DNA of 64,000 bases from Paraliobacillus sp044383835 (GTDB lineage: Bacteria > Bacillota > Bacilli > Bacillales > Amphibacillaceae). The notes beneath the pieces are model-generated. The model saw only the letters and a list, made by a program, of their open reading frames with translations. It did no database searches and was not told where the DNA came from. The stretch spans positions 1 to 64,000 of the forward strand of contig NZ_JBISEP010000008.1 in NCBI RefSeq assembly GCF_044383835.1, written 5' to 3'. The translations under genes and the position numbers were made by a program. The first letter of the stretch is position 1, and every line of letters begins with the position of its first letter. This document shows, one piece after another, positions 26,552 to 35,432 of this stretch.

Positions 26552-26875
26552 TTGGTAATGGTCATTTTAGTTACTATTTTACTTGCAGCAGGAATGATTT
26601 ATATGCACTACTTTAATAAAAAAAAAGAGATAACTGATGTAATAGATACTTATATTACAGAAAACAACTATGAAGATAAGATAAAAGAAAAAGAAATTTC
26701 TTTTGATTGGAAACTAGGAACATATTATGCAAATATTATTTTCAAAGATGAAACAGAAAATTATTATGAATTTTATGTCAAAGATGATTCAAAAAAAGTT
26801 TATGTTATAGGGTACAGATATAATGGAAATGAAGAAATAACAAATGAAGAAGAAGCAAAATATATAGATAATTAA
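26552..26875 (+). CDS. DUF3139 domain protein, membrane-anchored
   Basis: 107 residues with an N-terminal membrane helix (VMVILVTILLAAGMIYMHYF) and an extracellular domain typical of DUF3139, small Bacillales proteins of unknown role. The frame also reads upstream as NRKWKIFKIL, and a good site (AAGGAG) is followed by ATG at 26520 in a different frame. The natural start seems to be MSNRKWKIF with one base lost near 26525. As it stands, the product would have to begin at an internal start such as 26552. A terminator follows directly. Confidence 0.6.
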   Translation: MVMVILVTILLAAGMIYMHYFNKKKEITDVIDTYITENNYEDKIKEKEISFDWKLGTYYANIIFKDETENYYEFYVKDDSKKVYVIGYRYNGNEEITNEEEAKYIDN

Positions 26876-26877
26876 AA

Positions 26878-26925
26878 GATAAAATCAAAGAGCCCAATAT
26901 TAGAAGCTCTTTGATTTTTTTTTTC
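26878..26925 (+). terminator. Rho-independent terminator
   Basis: AAAATCAAAGAGC and GCTCTTTGATTTTTT form a long stem around a 12-base loop and end in a T10 run. It closes the DUF3139 gene. Confidence 0.88.
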
Positions 26926-27167
26926 GCTCTATTACTTATGTTGAGTATAAAAAAAATGAAGCAAAAAAAATAGCAAACTCCTACATCCTTTACACTTGGA
27001 TTGACAAAAAACAAACCAAAGGATTAGAAGATGCGTGTATATGTAGCAATTATCTAATCCTAATTCCATACCAATCATCATCCAGCTTTATTAGATCATA
27101 TTGAAGGTCATATTCAATATCCCGCTAATGTTTGCATCTACCTTTATCTTGCCTATGTAGGTCATCC

Positions 27168-27700
27168 TTATTTTTTAAAAAATTCTGGAACCCTTTTAAT
27201 GGTAATGAAGTGACCTTCAGAAAGAAGTAATTGTTTAGGGTTTGTAATTTCATGAAGTAATATTTTAGATTTTTCCTTTACTTTGAATGTTGATTTGTTG
27301 GAGTTTAACAAATTCGCTATTTGAACAGTACAAACTTTATATAAAGCTGTCTGTTCTTTAATGTAATGAAGAAGCTTTTGCAATTCTTCTTCTCGTTCAA
27401 CACCGTTAAAAACCTCAATTTGAATAGGGTAATCAAATCCTTTTATATGTTCTTCACTTTTTTCTAAGATTAAAGCTTTATCAAGTGAAATCGAGTTATT
27501 AAAAGTCAAATGGAATCCATCGTCAAAATAATATCCTTTTTATAATGGAATATCTGAAGCTAAATAATAATAAGTCAAATTATCACCATTCCAACTTTTT
27601 ATCTTAATCTATAGTTCAACAAAACGCTTTAATATACCTCTATCTAAGTAATATTGTTTGTTAAGGAACTTGCTTAAAGTAAGCTGTACTATTTATAAGG
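27168..27700 (-). pseudogene. Unidentified protein gene with two in-frame stops
   Basis: The open part (27509-27168) encodes 113 residues ending KRVPEFFKK and starts at a TTG without a site. The same frame continues upstream as KGYYFDDGFHLTFNN after a TAA, then SWNGDNLTYYYLASDIPL after a TAG, and further up KFLNKQYYLDRGILKRFVEL. The protein-like quality of all three pieces in one frame indicates a single gene of about 175 codons broken by two nonsense changes. No family is recognised. The neighbourhood of other decayed accessory genes suggests an immunity-like or surface protein. Confidence 0.55.
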
Positions 27701-27783
27701 CATAAGATAAAAATATATGAGTGAAATTATTAACTATTGAAAAAAATAAACTCCTACTCAATAGAGAGGTAGCATCTATAGAA

Positions 27784-27820
27784 AACCCTCACAAACGAAT
27801 TTTTTACATTTACGAGGGTA
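27784..27820 (-). terminator. Terminator of pntAB
   Basis: Minus-strand ACCCTCGTAAA pairs with TTTGTGAGGGT (one wobble) around a 15-base loop and is followed by TTTTC. It lies 13 bases after the pntB stop. Confidence 0.7.
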
Positions 27821-27832
27821 TTCAACATTATC

Positions 27833-29239
27833 TTATATAGCATTCAATATAGCTTCTGTAGTCACTTTCGCGTCCCCAAAACACATACTTGTATTTTCTT
27901 TAAAGAACAGTGGATTTTGGACACCAGCATAACCGACTCCCATAGAACGTTTCATTACGACAACATTTCTCGCTTTCCACACTTCAAGAACGGGCATACC
28001 AGCAATTGGGCCAGTTGGGTCATCTTGTGCTGCTGGATTTACCGTATCATTGGCACCGATAACGAGCACTGTGTCTGTTTCAGGGAAGTCATCATTGATC
28101 TCATCCATTTCCAACACAATGTCATATGGCACATTTGCTTCCGCCAAAAGTACGTTCATATGGCCAGGCAAACGACCCGCAACTGGATGAATTGCAAAAC
28201 GAACAGTTACTCCTTGATCACGTAGTTTTTTTGTCATTTCTGCAATTGGATATTGTGCTTGAGCAACAGCCATTCCGTAGCCTGGTGTGATGACAACAGA
28301 GCTTGATTGCTTTAACATTTCTGCTACATCCTCTGCACTAATCTCACGGTGTTCACCCTGTTCTCCGGCAGATGTGGCACTCGTCGCTTGGTCTCCAAAT
28401 CCACCTGCAATAACAGCAACGATCGATCGATTCATCCCTTTACACATGACATAAGATAAAATCCAACCAGACGAGCCTACTAAAGCACCCGTAATAATTA
28501 ATAGGTCATTCGATAGCAAGAATCCCGCCGCTGCTGCCGCCCATCCAGATAGAGAGTTTAACACCGAGATAACAACTGGCATATCTGCTCCACCAATGGA
28601 CATCACCATTTGCCAGCCTAAATACAGAGCTAACACGGTCATGATGATCAGATAAATAAGTGCGTTTAGCGACGTTCCCTCGACAAGAAATAAATAGAAA
28701 AGAACGACAGACCCAATTAGGAGTATGACATTCACGGCTCCCTTAAATGGATAAGAAAGGAGCTTTGATCCAATCATGCCATGCAATTTACCAAAAGCAA
28801 CGATAGAACCCGTAAAGGTAATTGCGCCAATAAGCACACCAATATATACTTCGATTAATTCAATATTTAAATGCACATCACGGACTGACACATGTGTATA
28901 TATTTTTATAAAACTATTATAACCGACTAATACGGCAGCCAAGCCTACAAAACTATTTAAAGCTGCAATCAGCTGTGGCATTTCCGTCATTTGTACCTTT
29001 GTTGCTGAAAAGACACCGATCAACGCACCCAGCAGCACCGCTACTATAACGTAAATCCACGCTTCCATATTAAGATCTATACTCAAAACAGTCGCCACTA
29101 TCGCAATAACCATTCCGATCATGCCATAGATGTTCCCGTTTTTAGCTGTTTCTTGTTTCGATAGACCTGCTAAGCTGAGGATAAATAGGACACCCGCGAT
29201 AATATATGCTACAGTTACTAATCCTTGAGATAATCCCAT
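27833..29239 (-). CDS. pntB: NAD(P) transhydrogenase beta subunit
   Basis: 468 residues. About nine membrane helices occupy the first 270, forming the proton channel, followed by the NADP(H)-binding dIII domain with GYGMAVAQAQYPIAEM, GHMNVLLAEA, DTVLVIGANDTVNP and KRSMGVGYAGVQNPLFF. These are hallmark residues of PntB. Together with PntA it moves hydride between NADH and NADP+ using the proton gradient. It starts 3 bases after the pntA stop, so the two are one operon. Proton-translocating transhydrogenase is not universal in Bacillaceae, and B. subtilis lacks it. Confidence 0.95.
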   Translation of the reverse strand: MGLSQGLVTVAYIIAGVLFILSLAGLSKQETAKNGNIYGMIGMVIAIVATVLSIDLNMEAWIYVIVAVLLGALIGVFSATKVQMTEMPQLIAALNSFVGLAAVLVGYNSFIKIYTHVSVRDVHLNIELIEVYIGVLIGAITFTGSIVAFGKLHGMIGSKLLSYPFKGAVNVILLIGSVVLFYLFLVEGTSLNALIYLIIMTVLALYLGWQMVMSIGGADMPVVISVLNSLSGWAAAAAGFLLSNDLLIITGALVGSSGWILSYVMCKGMNRSIVAVIAGGFGDQATSATSAGEQGEHREISAEDVAEMLKQSSSVVITPGYGMAVAQAQYPIAEMTKKLRDQGVTVRFAIHPVAGRLPGHMNVLLAEANVPYDIVLEMDEINDDFPETDTVLVIGANDTVNPAAQDDPTGPIAGMPVLEVWKARNVVVMKRSMGVGYAGVQNPLFFKENTSMCFGDAKVTTEAILNAI

Positions 29240-29242
29240 CCC

Positions 29243-30793
29243 TTACACCTCCCGATCCGTTCTAAACATCTTCAGCATACGGTGTGTAACCATAAAACCA
29301 CCAAAAATATTAATAGATGCAATTAAAATACCAATAAACGCTAAAATTCTCACAGCCAGAATATCACTAGTAATCTGCAATAATGCTCCAACTATGATAA
29401 TACCTGAGATCGCATTCGAAACAGACATCAACGGCGTGTGTAATGCTGCTGTCACTTTCCAAATCACGTAATAACCGACGACAATCGCAAGAAAAAAGAC
29501 GGTGAAATGAGATAAAAATTCTGGCGGTGATACTTGCCCAATCCAACCGAATAAAAGTATCGCAGCTATGCCAAAACCATATTTCCAACCAGCACGGCTT
29601 TTAGGTTCTTCTTTTACACTTGGTTCTGTCACGGGTTGATTTTCTTCTTTCTTTACAGGCGCAGCAGAAACACTTATTTCAGGTGGCGGAAAGGTTATTT
29701 CCCCATCATGAGCAACCGCCATATTGCGTAGAATCACATCATCAAAATCAATCGTGATATTTCCGTCTTTTTCTTTACATAACAATTTTGTTAAATTGAC
29801 TAAGTTAGTTGCAAACATATCGGAAGCTTGCCCTGGCATGCGACCCGGAAGATCGGTGTATCCAATAATTTTCACACCAGATTCTGTTACAACTAATTCA
29901 TCAGGAACGGTGTATTCACAGTTACCACCTGTAAGAGCGGCCATGTCCACAATTACTGATCCAGGCTTCATACGATTGACCATTTCTTTCGTAATAAGCT
30001 TCGGTGCTGGCTTCCCTTGGATCAATGCAGTTGTGATAATAATATCTACTTCTTTCGCCTGCTCTGCTATTAAATCCATTTCCGCTTTGATAAAAGCTTC
30101 AGACATTTCTTTTGCATACCCAGAGTCGGTAGCTCCATCTTCATCGATGTCCACCCTTAAAAACTCTCCACCCATGGATTCAATTTGTTCCGCCACTTCT
30201 GAACGCGCATCAAACGCTCGAACAATTGCGCCAAGCGAACGACCTGTACCAATTGCAGCTAGTCCAGCTACGCCAGCCCCAATAACAAATACTTTCGCAG
30301 GTGGCACTTTACCCGCTGCAGTTATTTGGCCATTCAAAAAACGCCCAAACGTATGTGACGCCTCCATCACCGCGCGATATCCGCCAATGTTAGCCATCGA
30401 AGACAAGACATCAACAGACTGTGCACGCGAAATCCGTGGCACCATATCCATTGCTAATACGTTGATTTTCTTCTCATTGAGGCGATGAATTAATTCGTCG
30501 TTTTGACGCGGTAAAATCATACTAACTAACGTCGCACCTTCTTTCATCTTTACGATTTCTTCCTCGTTTGGCGGGTTTATTTTGTAAATGATGTCCGATT
30601 GCCAAACGTCAGTAGCACTTGCAGTAATGGCTCCCGCCTTTTCGTATTGCTCATCGGTAAAACTAGCTCGCTCCCCGGCTCCAGCTTCAACCAAAACATC
30701 AAAACCAAATTTACTTAGCTGTTCGACGGTTTTAGGAATCACAGCAACCCGGGTTTCACCGGCATGACTTTCCTTTGGTATACCTATATTCAT
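29243..30793 (-). CDS. pntA: NAD(P) transhydrogenase alpha subunit
   Basis: 516 residues from the ATG at 30793, selected because GAAAGGAG lies before it and MNIGIPKES is the standard beginning. The frame extends 37 codons further without support. The dI domain binds NAD(H): RVAVIPKTVEQL, FVIGAGVAGLAAIGTGRSLGA and RSEVAEQIESMGGEF. A linker with EENQPVTEPSVKEEPK is followed by four membrane helices (dIIa), so this is the fused PntAA-PntAB form. It is the first gene of the pntAB operon. Confidence 0.95.
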   Translation of the reverse strand: MNIGIPKESHAGETRVAVIPKTVEQLSKFGFDVLVEAGAGERASFTDEQYEKAGAITASATDVWQSDIIYKINPPNEEEIVKMKEGATLVSMILPRQNDELIHRLNEKKINVLAMDMVPRISRAQSVDVLSSMANIGGYRAVMEASHTFGRFLNGQITAAGKVPPAKVFVIGAGVAGLAAIGTGRSLGAIVRAFDARSEVAEQIESMGGEFLRVDIDEDGATDSGYAKEMSEAFIKAEMDLIAEQAKEVDIIITTALIQGKPAPKLITKEMVNRMKPGSVIVDMAALTGGNCEYTVPDELVVTESGVKIIGYTDLPGRMPGQASDMFATNLVNLTKLLCKEKDGNITIDFDDVILRNMAVAHDGEITFPPPEISVSAAPVKKEENQPVTEPSVKEEPKSRAGWKYGFGIAAILLFGWIGQVSPPEFLSHFTVFFLAIVVGYYVIWKVTAALHTPLMSVSNAISGIIIVGALLQITSDILAVRILAFIGILIASINIFGGFMVTHRMLKMFRTDREV

Positions 30794-31159
30794 TCCAATA
30801 CTCCTTTCAAACGTTGTTGATTTGTGTCGTATTTCACATAAGTATGTATAGTAGGACGTGTGATGGCTTTTTGTGAGGTTATGGACACGTTTTTGCTTTA
30901 CCATATTAGATCGGCATAAAAAATCTATAAATTCAGTATATTCAAATTTGTTGTGTATGTATATAGCTATTTTATGTTGGCGGTATAAAATATACCAAGA
31001 GTTTTATAAAAGATAGCCATGCGTAAGCTTGTAAATAGACTTCAGGCACCACAAATGGACAATTATCTTTTTGTACTTCCTAAAGTCTTAGTTCTTTTGT
31101 TTTTAATGAAATTGTTACGTATACTTTTAAAAACAAGGGTAACTATTGTATATTTTTAT
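30794..31159. other. Intergenic region upstream of pntA
   Basis: About 370 bases with the presumed pntA promoter. No gene, hairpin or recognisable regulatory site was found apart from AT-rich tracts. Confidence 0.45.
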
Positions 31160-32140
31160 AACGTTACTTTTTTAGATTTTTCTTCTCAATAAATTGATCA
31201 AAATCATCATCCGACATGTGATTTATTCGATGTTGATTAAATTTTTATATTCCTGAGTGGCTATCTTATCTGCAACTACTATTGAAATTTTTCCGGTGTT
31301 TTCCATAATGGCACGAGCATTAAATTGAAGAAAAGCATTAAGTTTATTAATCTAATCATTCATATGCATTGGCTGTTGTCTTTCTTCTTGATCTTCAGCA
31401 TAATCTAAGTACATGATAACAATACGATTAAGCGCTTTTAATTCTTTTTGGAATAAGTAATTTTCAGCAACCGTAACATCCGATTTACGAACTCTGTCAC
31501 CTTCTCATAAAGCTAGTCCTATGTTTTCTTTCTCCGCTTTTGCTCTATCTACTATAAGTTCAGCAGCTGTTTGACCGTGAATGGCAAAGTGTAATTTATT
31601 CTGTACAGTTGCGAAAAATTCTTGTGTGATTTCTGCTTTAGGATTGTAGTCAACAGATGTAGCATAAATAGCTGTAATTTTTTGATAAAACCTTTTTTCT
31701 GAAGCACGAATCTCGCGTATTCGTTCCAGTAATTCATCGAAATAGTCTTGTCCAAAGTTACGTATTTCCTTCAAACGATCATCATCCATAGTAAAACCTT
31801 TAACAAGATATTCATTTAAGCGCTCTGTTGCCCATTGACGAAATTGTGTACCTCGATGCGAATGAATGCGGTATCCGATAGCGATAATCATTTGGAGATT
31901 GTAAATTGCTACTTAGAGTTCAACTTCTCTTTTGCCTTCAAATTGAACTATTCTGTTTTTCCGAATAGTTGCCGATTCTCGCAGTTCTCCTTCTACATAT
32001 ATATTCTTAATATGATCATTAATAGTATTTACTCCTTTTTGGTACAATTCAGCTATTGCCTTTTGCGTCATCCAAACCGTCTCATTTTCCAATCTAACAT
32101 TTTAGTATTTCCGTCCTCTGTTTGATAGATTAGGATACCC
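31160..32140 (-). pseudogene. RhuM family (virulence-associated Fic-adjacent) protein, broken
   Basis: Translation of the minus strand in successive frames gives ILIYQTEDGN and WMTQKAIAELYQKGVNTI, then IIAIGYRIHSHRGTQFRQWA and RLNEYLVKGFTMDDDRLKE (open part 31891-31505). After a frame change come KSDVTVAENYLFQKELKALN and MYLDYAEDQEERQQPMHMND, a TAG, then INKLNAFLQFNARAIMENTG. This order is that of RhuM proteins of about 330 residues, often found on genomic islands. At least two frame changes and one nonsense codon (probably Trp to stop) make it non-functional. Confidence 0.8.
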
Positions 32141-32285
32141 GCTTCAATTTACTCCCTTTTAGTCAAATTTCATTACCGTCTTCAACGTCTGATATATACT
32201 ATTATACCATTTAAAATTGAATAATTTAGCAAAAAAGAACATCCATTCCTTTTTCTACAATTTTATATTACTGCATAAAAACATA

Positions 32286-32319
32286 CCCCCTCAAACTTTT
32301 GAAGCCTTCTAAGAGGGGG
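32286..32319 (-). terminator. Terminator of the ABC exporter operon
   Basis: CCCCCTC and GAGGGGG frame a 20-base loop that has its own short pairing (CTTTTGAAG). On the minus strand it is followed by TATGTTTTTA. It lies about 60 bases after the exporter stop. Confidence 0.7.
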
Positions 32320-32382
32320 ATTCATTTTATCATTTAATTTGTTCTACAATCTATCACTTTAATCAAACTCAATAATCATTCA

Positions 32383-34101
32383 TTACATAGTTTCTGTCGT
32401 CATTAGCTTAATTAACTGTTTATAGTAAGTATGGTTTTCTTGAAGCTCCTCATGTTTTCCAGAACCCGTAATCCGCCCATCCTCAAACACTAGAATTTGA
32501 TCGGCATGGGTAATTGTAGATAACCGATGTGCAATAATAACCGTTGTACGTCCTTTCATTCCTTGCTCAATTGCCTTTTGCACTTCTCTCTCTGAGTCAT
32601 TATCAAGGTTAGAGGTGGCTTCATCTAATAATAATATCGCTGGATTTCGAAATAATGCACGTGCTATCGCAATGCGCTGTCTTTGTCCACCTGATAACTT
32701 CATTCCACTCTCGCCTACCTCTGTATCTATCCCTTGCTCTAATTGTTGGACAAAACCCCATGCATAAGCACTTTTTAATGCCCGTATTATATCTGATTCT
32801 ACAATTTCACTTTCACCATAAGCTACATTGTCTCGGATTGTTCCATTCATGAGAGGTGCTTCCTGTGATACATAGCCAAATAAGCTACGCCACTGCTTTA
32901 AATCGATACTTTCAATAGGCTGTTTTCCAAATCGAATCGTACCATTTGTTACATCATAAAATCGTTCGATTAATGAAAAGATTGTCGTCTTTCCTCCTCC
33001 ACTGGAGCTAACCAGCGCAGTTGTTTTTCCTGCTGGAATGGTAAAGGAAATATCTTTTAAAAGAGGTGTGTCATTATATTGAAATGCCACATTTTCAAAA
33101 ACAATCGATTCACCAAGTGATACAATGGCAGTTTTTCCTTTCCCTTCAATTGGTTCGTTCAAAATATCTTGTAATCGTTCTGTTGCGCCCATTGCTTTTT
33201 GAAGTGCAGTGAAAAATGTTGCCATTTGCGTAAATGGAACAATGATTTGTACGAGGTAAATCATAATCGCCACCAATTCACCTGCCGAGATTGCACCTGT
33301 CGCTACTTTTGCACCGCCATATCCAAATAATAAAATGAGTACAACCATCATGATGAACGTCATAATTGGTGATAGCACAGCTAAAATTTTTGCTTCCTTC
33401 AAACCCAATTGATACAGATGATGAATTTTTTCTTCTCCATTATTCTGCTCAAAATATTCTGTTTGCGAAGTTTTCACTAATCGAATATTCGTTAACACAC
33501 GGCCCAACTGACCAGTAAAACTAGCAAGCTCATCTTGATTTGCTATGGCAATCTTATGTATACGTTGTCCAAGAGGTAGGATCAATAAAATCGCTATCGG
33601 AACTACAATTAGCATAAGCAGCGTCATTTTCCAATCAATGATAATTAATATAATTACTGCCCCAACAATAGCAAACATGCCTGAAATGAAACTGATCAAA
33701 TGATCTGTAATAAGCTCCTTCACTACATTGGAATCTTGGGTGATTCTACTCATTGTTTCTCCAGATTCATGTGCATCAAAGTATGGAATACGTAATTGTA
33801 AAACATGTCCCCATACCTTACCTCGCAGGTTAGCTACAATTCTTTCCCCAAGCTTACGCATCATATAAAACGTTAATCCACTCAGTAAAGCTTGGGAAAT
33901 TAGAAATGCACCTACTAATAAAATTGACTGCACTGAAAAACCAATCGATGAGAAATTATTAATCATTCTCATCGTCACTAAAGGCACAGCCAACCCTATA
34001 AGTGTTTCAAAAATACTTAGTAAAAGTGTTCCTATCGTAAGTTTTTTCGACAATTGATTACTATTAACAAGTCGCCATATTCCTCTTACCGAATTATTCA
34101 T
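32383..34101 (-). CDS. ABC exporter, fused membrane and ATPase (BmrA-like half transporter)
   Basis: 572 residues from the ATG at 34101, which has GGGAGG 8 bases upstream. The upstream ATG at 34122 lies before that site. Six membrane helices fill residues about 15-300, followed by the ATPase: Walker A is SSSGGGKTT with Ser in place of the usual first Gly, then the Q-loop (GYVSQEAP), signature LSGGQRQR, Walker B ILLLDEATSNLD and H-loop IIAHRLSTI. It probably works as a homodimer exporting drugs or lipids. The start overlaps the merR stop by 8 bases, so it is co-translated with its regulator. Confidence 0.88.
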   Translation of the reverse strand: MNNSVRGIWRLVNSNQLSKKLTIGTLLLSIFETLIGLAVPLVTMRMINNFSSIGFSVQSILLVGAFLISQALLSGLTFYMMRKLGERIVANLRGKVWGHVLQLRIPYFDAHESGETMSRITQDSNVVKELITDHLISFISGMFAIVGAVIILIIIDWKMTLLMLIVVPIAILLILPLGQRIHKIAIANQDELASFTGQLGRVLTNIRLVKTSQTEYFEQNNGEEKIHHLYQLGLKEAKILAVLSPIMTFIMMVVLILLFGYGGAKVATGAISAGELVAIMIYLVQIIVPFTQMATFFTALQKAMGATERLQDILNEPIEGKGKTAIVSLGESIVFENVAFQYNDTPLLKDISFTIPAGKTTALVSSSGGGKTTIFSLIERFYDVTNGTIRFGKQPIESIDLKQWRSLFGYVSQEAPLMNGTIRDNVAYGESEIVESDIIRALKSAYAWGFVQQLEQGIDTEVGESGMKLSGGQRQRIAIARALFRNPAILLLDEATSNLDNDSEREVQKAIEQGMKGRTTVIIAHRLSTITHADQILVFEDGRITGSGKHEELQENHTYYKQLIKLMTTETM

Positions 34102-34831
34102 CACCTGTACCTCCCAGCCCAAACCTTTCAGCCTGGGAAATTAACCACTCTTCCTCTTCCTTTGTAAAAGGCGAGGGAAACAACCATTCATCCATTTTAA
34201 GATCCTCATATTCTTTTAATACATCAACCAGCTCCACTACAATATCGTGTGGAATTAGTGAAAAAAACTGCTCGATTAATGACTTCAAATACGCATCTTT
34301 TACCGGTTGAATGTAAGCTTTCTTCAGCTGATTTGCTAACAATATGTATTGTTGATTTGATTCAATAACGTTCATTTCAAAAAAATCATATATGCGCTGG
34401 ACTAGCTCTTCAGGTAAGATGCTTTTTAAATAATCCCTTTGCTCATCCTCTTTTAGCAAATTAAAAATTACCGATAAATAAAGCGATGTATCGATTACTT
34501 CACTGCGTTTTCCTATTTCAATCGCCTGAGCTAGACTGGCAATTACACGTTCAATCTGGTTGCGCTTCTTCTCTAGTTGGAGTTTTTGAAACATAAATGA
34601 TTCTATTAACTGCTGTTCCCCATTACATACTATCTCTTCAATATCCTCAAGTGAGTAATCTAGATATTTCAATGTCACTATTTTTTGAATGGCTTCAATG
34701 CTATCATCATTGTAATAACGATGGCCTGCATCTGAAATAAAACATGGTTCTAGCAATCCCTTGTCACTATATAATCGTAACGCTCGTACGCTTAGCCCTG
34801 TCTTTTTTGAAAATTGTCCAATTGCATACAT
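34094..34831 (-). CDS. MerR family regulator of the ABC exporter
   Basis: 245 residues. The N-terminal domain reads AIGQFSKKTGLSVRALRLYSDKGLLEP and HRYYNDDSIEAIQKIVTLKYLDYSL, a classic MerR DNA-binding unit with the coiled-coil helix following (residues about 80-105). The C-terminal domain is helical and may bind the inducer. It resembles TipA/SkgA-type regulators. It is first in an operon with the exporter and sits behind its own 19-bp-spacer promoter, so autoregulated induction of export is expected. Confidence 0.87.
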   Translation of the reverse strand: MYAIGQFSKKTGLSVRALRLYSDKGLLEPCFISDAGHRYYNDDSIEAIQKIVTLKYLDYSLEDIEEIVCNGEQQLIESFMFQKLQLEKKRNQIERVIASLAQAIEIGKRSEVIDTSLYLSVIFNLLKEDEQRDYLKSILPEELVQRIYDFFEMNVIESNQQYILLANQLKKAYIQPVKDAYLKSLIEQFFSLIPHDIVVELVDVLKEYEDLKMDEWLFPSPFTKEEEEWLISQAERFGLGGTGDE

Positions 34832-34852
34832 ATTTTCACCCTCCTTTTCTTT

Positions 34853-34883
34853 AGTATAATATCTAACGTTACGTCAGATGCAA
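34853..34883 (-). promoter_or_regulatory. MerR-type promoter of the merR-exporter operon
   Basis: Minus-strand TTGCAT (34883-34878) and TATACT (34858-34853) are 19 bases apart. The spacer region carries the dyad ATCTGACGTAACGTTAGAT. This is the signature arrangement for activation by MerR proteins. Confidence 0.83.
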
Positions 34884-35025
34884 CTACTTTTATACATTTT
34901 ACAAATTAAAGCCACCTTTATGAACTGGTAGTTTGCTCTGTGACTGTAAGTCTTTGGTACGGTCCTTGGTCTTAAAGGTTCACTGAATGGTTTTCTCTCT
35001 TTAGGCTAACATAATAAAACGGGAC

Positions 35026-35388
35026 AATAAAAAACACCTTCAACATGATCCTGAATGAAAAAGCGAAGAAGAAAAGAAAATGCATAAATAGATCATTTCT
35101 AGATGGAGATTGAAAGGTTAGAAAAGGATTTAGAAGTGAAAAAGGAGTAGAGAAAAAGGGCGTTTTGCGGCTGGTGGATAAATTTCGAGGGAAGTATACG
35201 GTAACGGCTATTCTATCTACTTTAGGAGTGGGAAAATCAACTTATTATCGCTGGACGAATGAGCCTATAAAACTAATGTCAGAAGCTGCAATAGCTATCA
35301 TTATAACGAGGAACATATTCAAAAAAACCAGGCTGCCAACCCCATTTGAATTTAGAGGAATGGCAGCCTAAGAAGGTGTTTTATTATT
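35026..35388. mobile_element. Mini-element derived from an IS3-family insertion sequence
   Basis: AATAAAAAACACCTTC (35026-35041) and its near-perfect inverse GAAGGTGTTTTATTATT (35372-35388) bound 363 bp. Inside, the plus strand codes fragments of an IS3/IS150-type orfB: MEIERLEKDLEVKKE up to a stop, then after a frame change EKKGVLRLVDKFRGKYTVTA and LGVGKSTYYRW (35146-35270). The integrase core is missing. It is a non-autonomous relic between the exporter operon and the third PTS operon. Confidence 0.65.
35331..35370. terminator. Hairpin inside the mini-element
   Basis: AGGCTGCCA and TGGCAGCCT form a 9-bp perfect stem around a 22-base loop. On the plus strand it precedes GTGTTTTATTATT. It lies about 60 bases after the GH1 stop and may terminate that operon on the minus strand. 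Confidence 0.6.
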
Positions 35389-35432
35389 AACTCAAGTCGT
35401 TATGCCAGTCTAGTAGCTGTGACTTTTCTCGT

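Noticed and set aside
26805..27014. 69-codon minus-strand hydrophobic ORF
   Set aside because: Runs through the DUF3139 terminator; hydrophobicity comes from A/T runs.
29724..30488. 254-codon plus-strand ORF opposite pntA
   Set aside because: The pntA frame is unmistakable, so this long frame is a by-product of its codon use.
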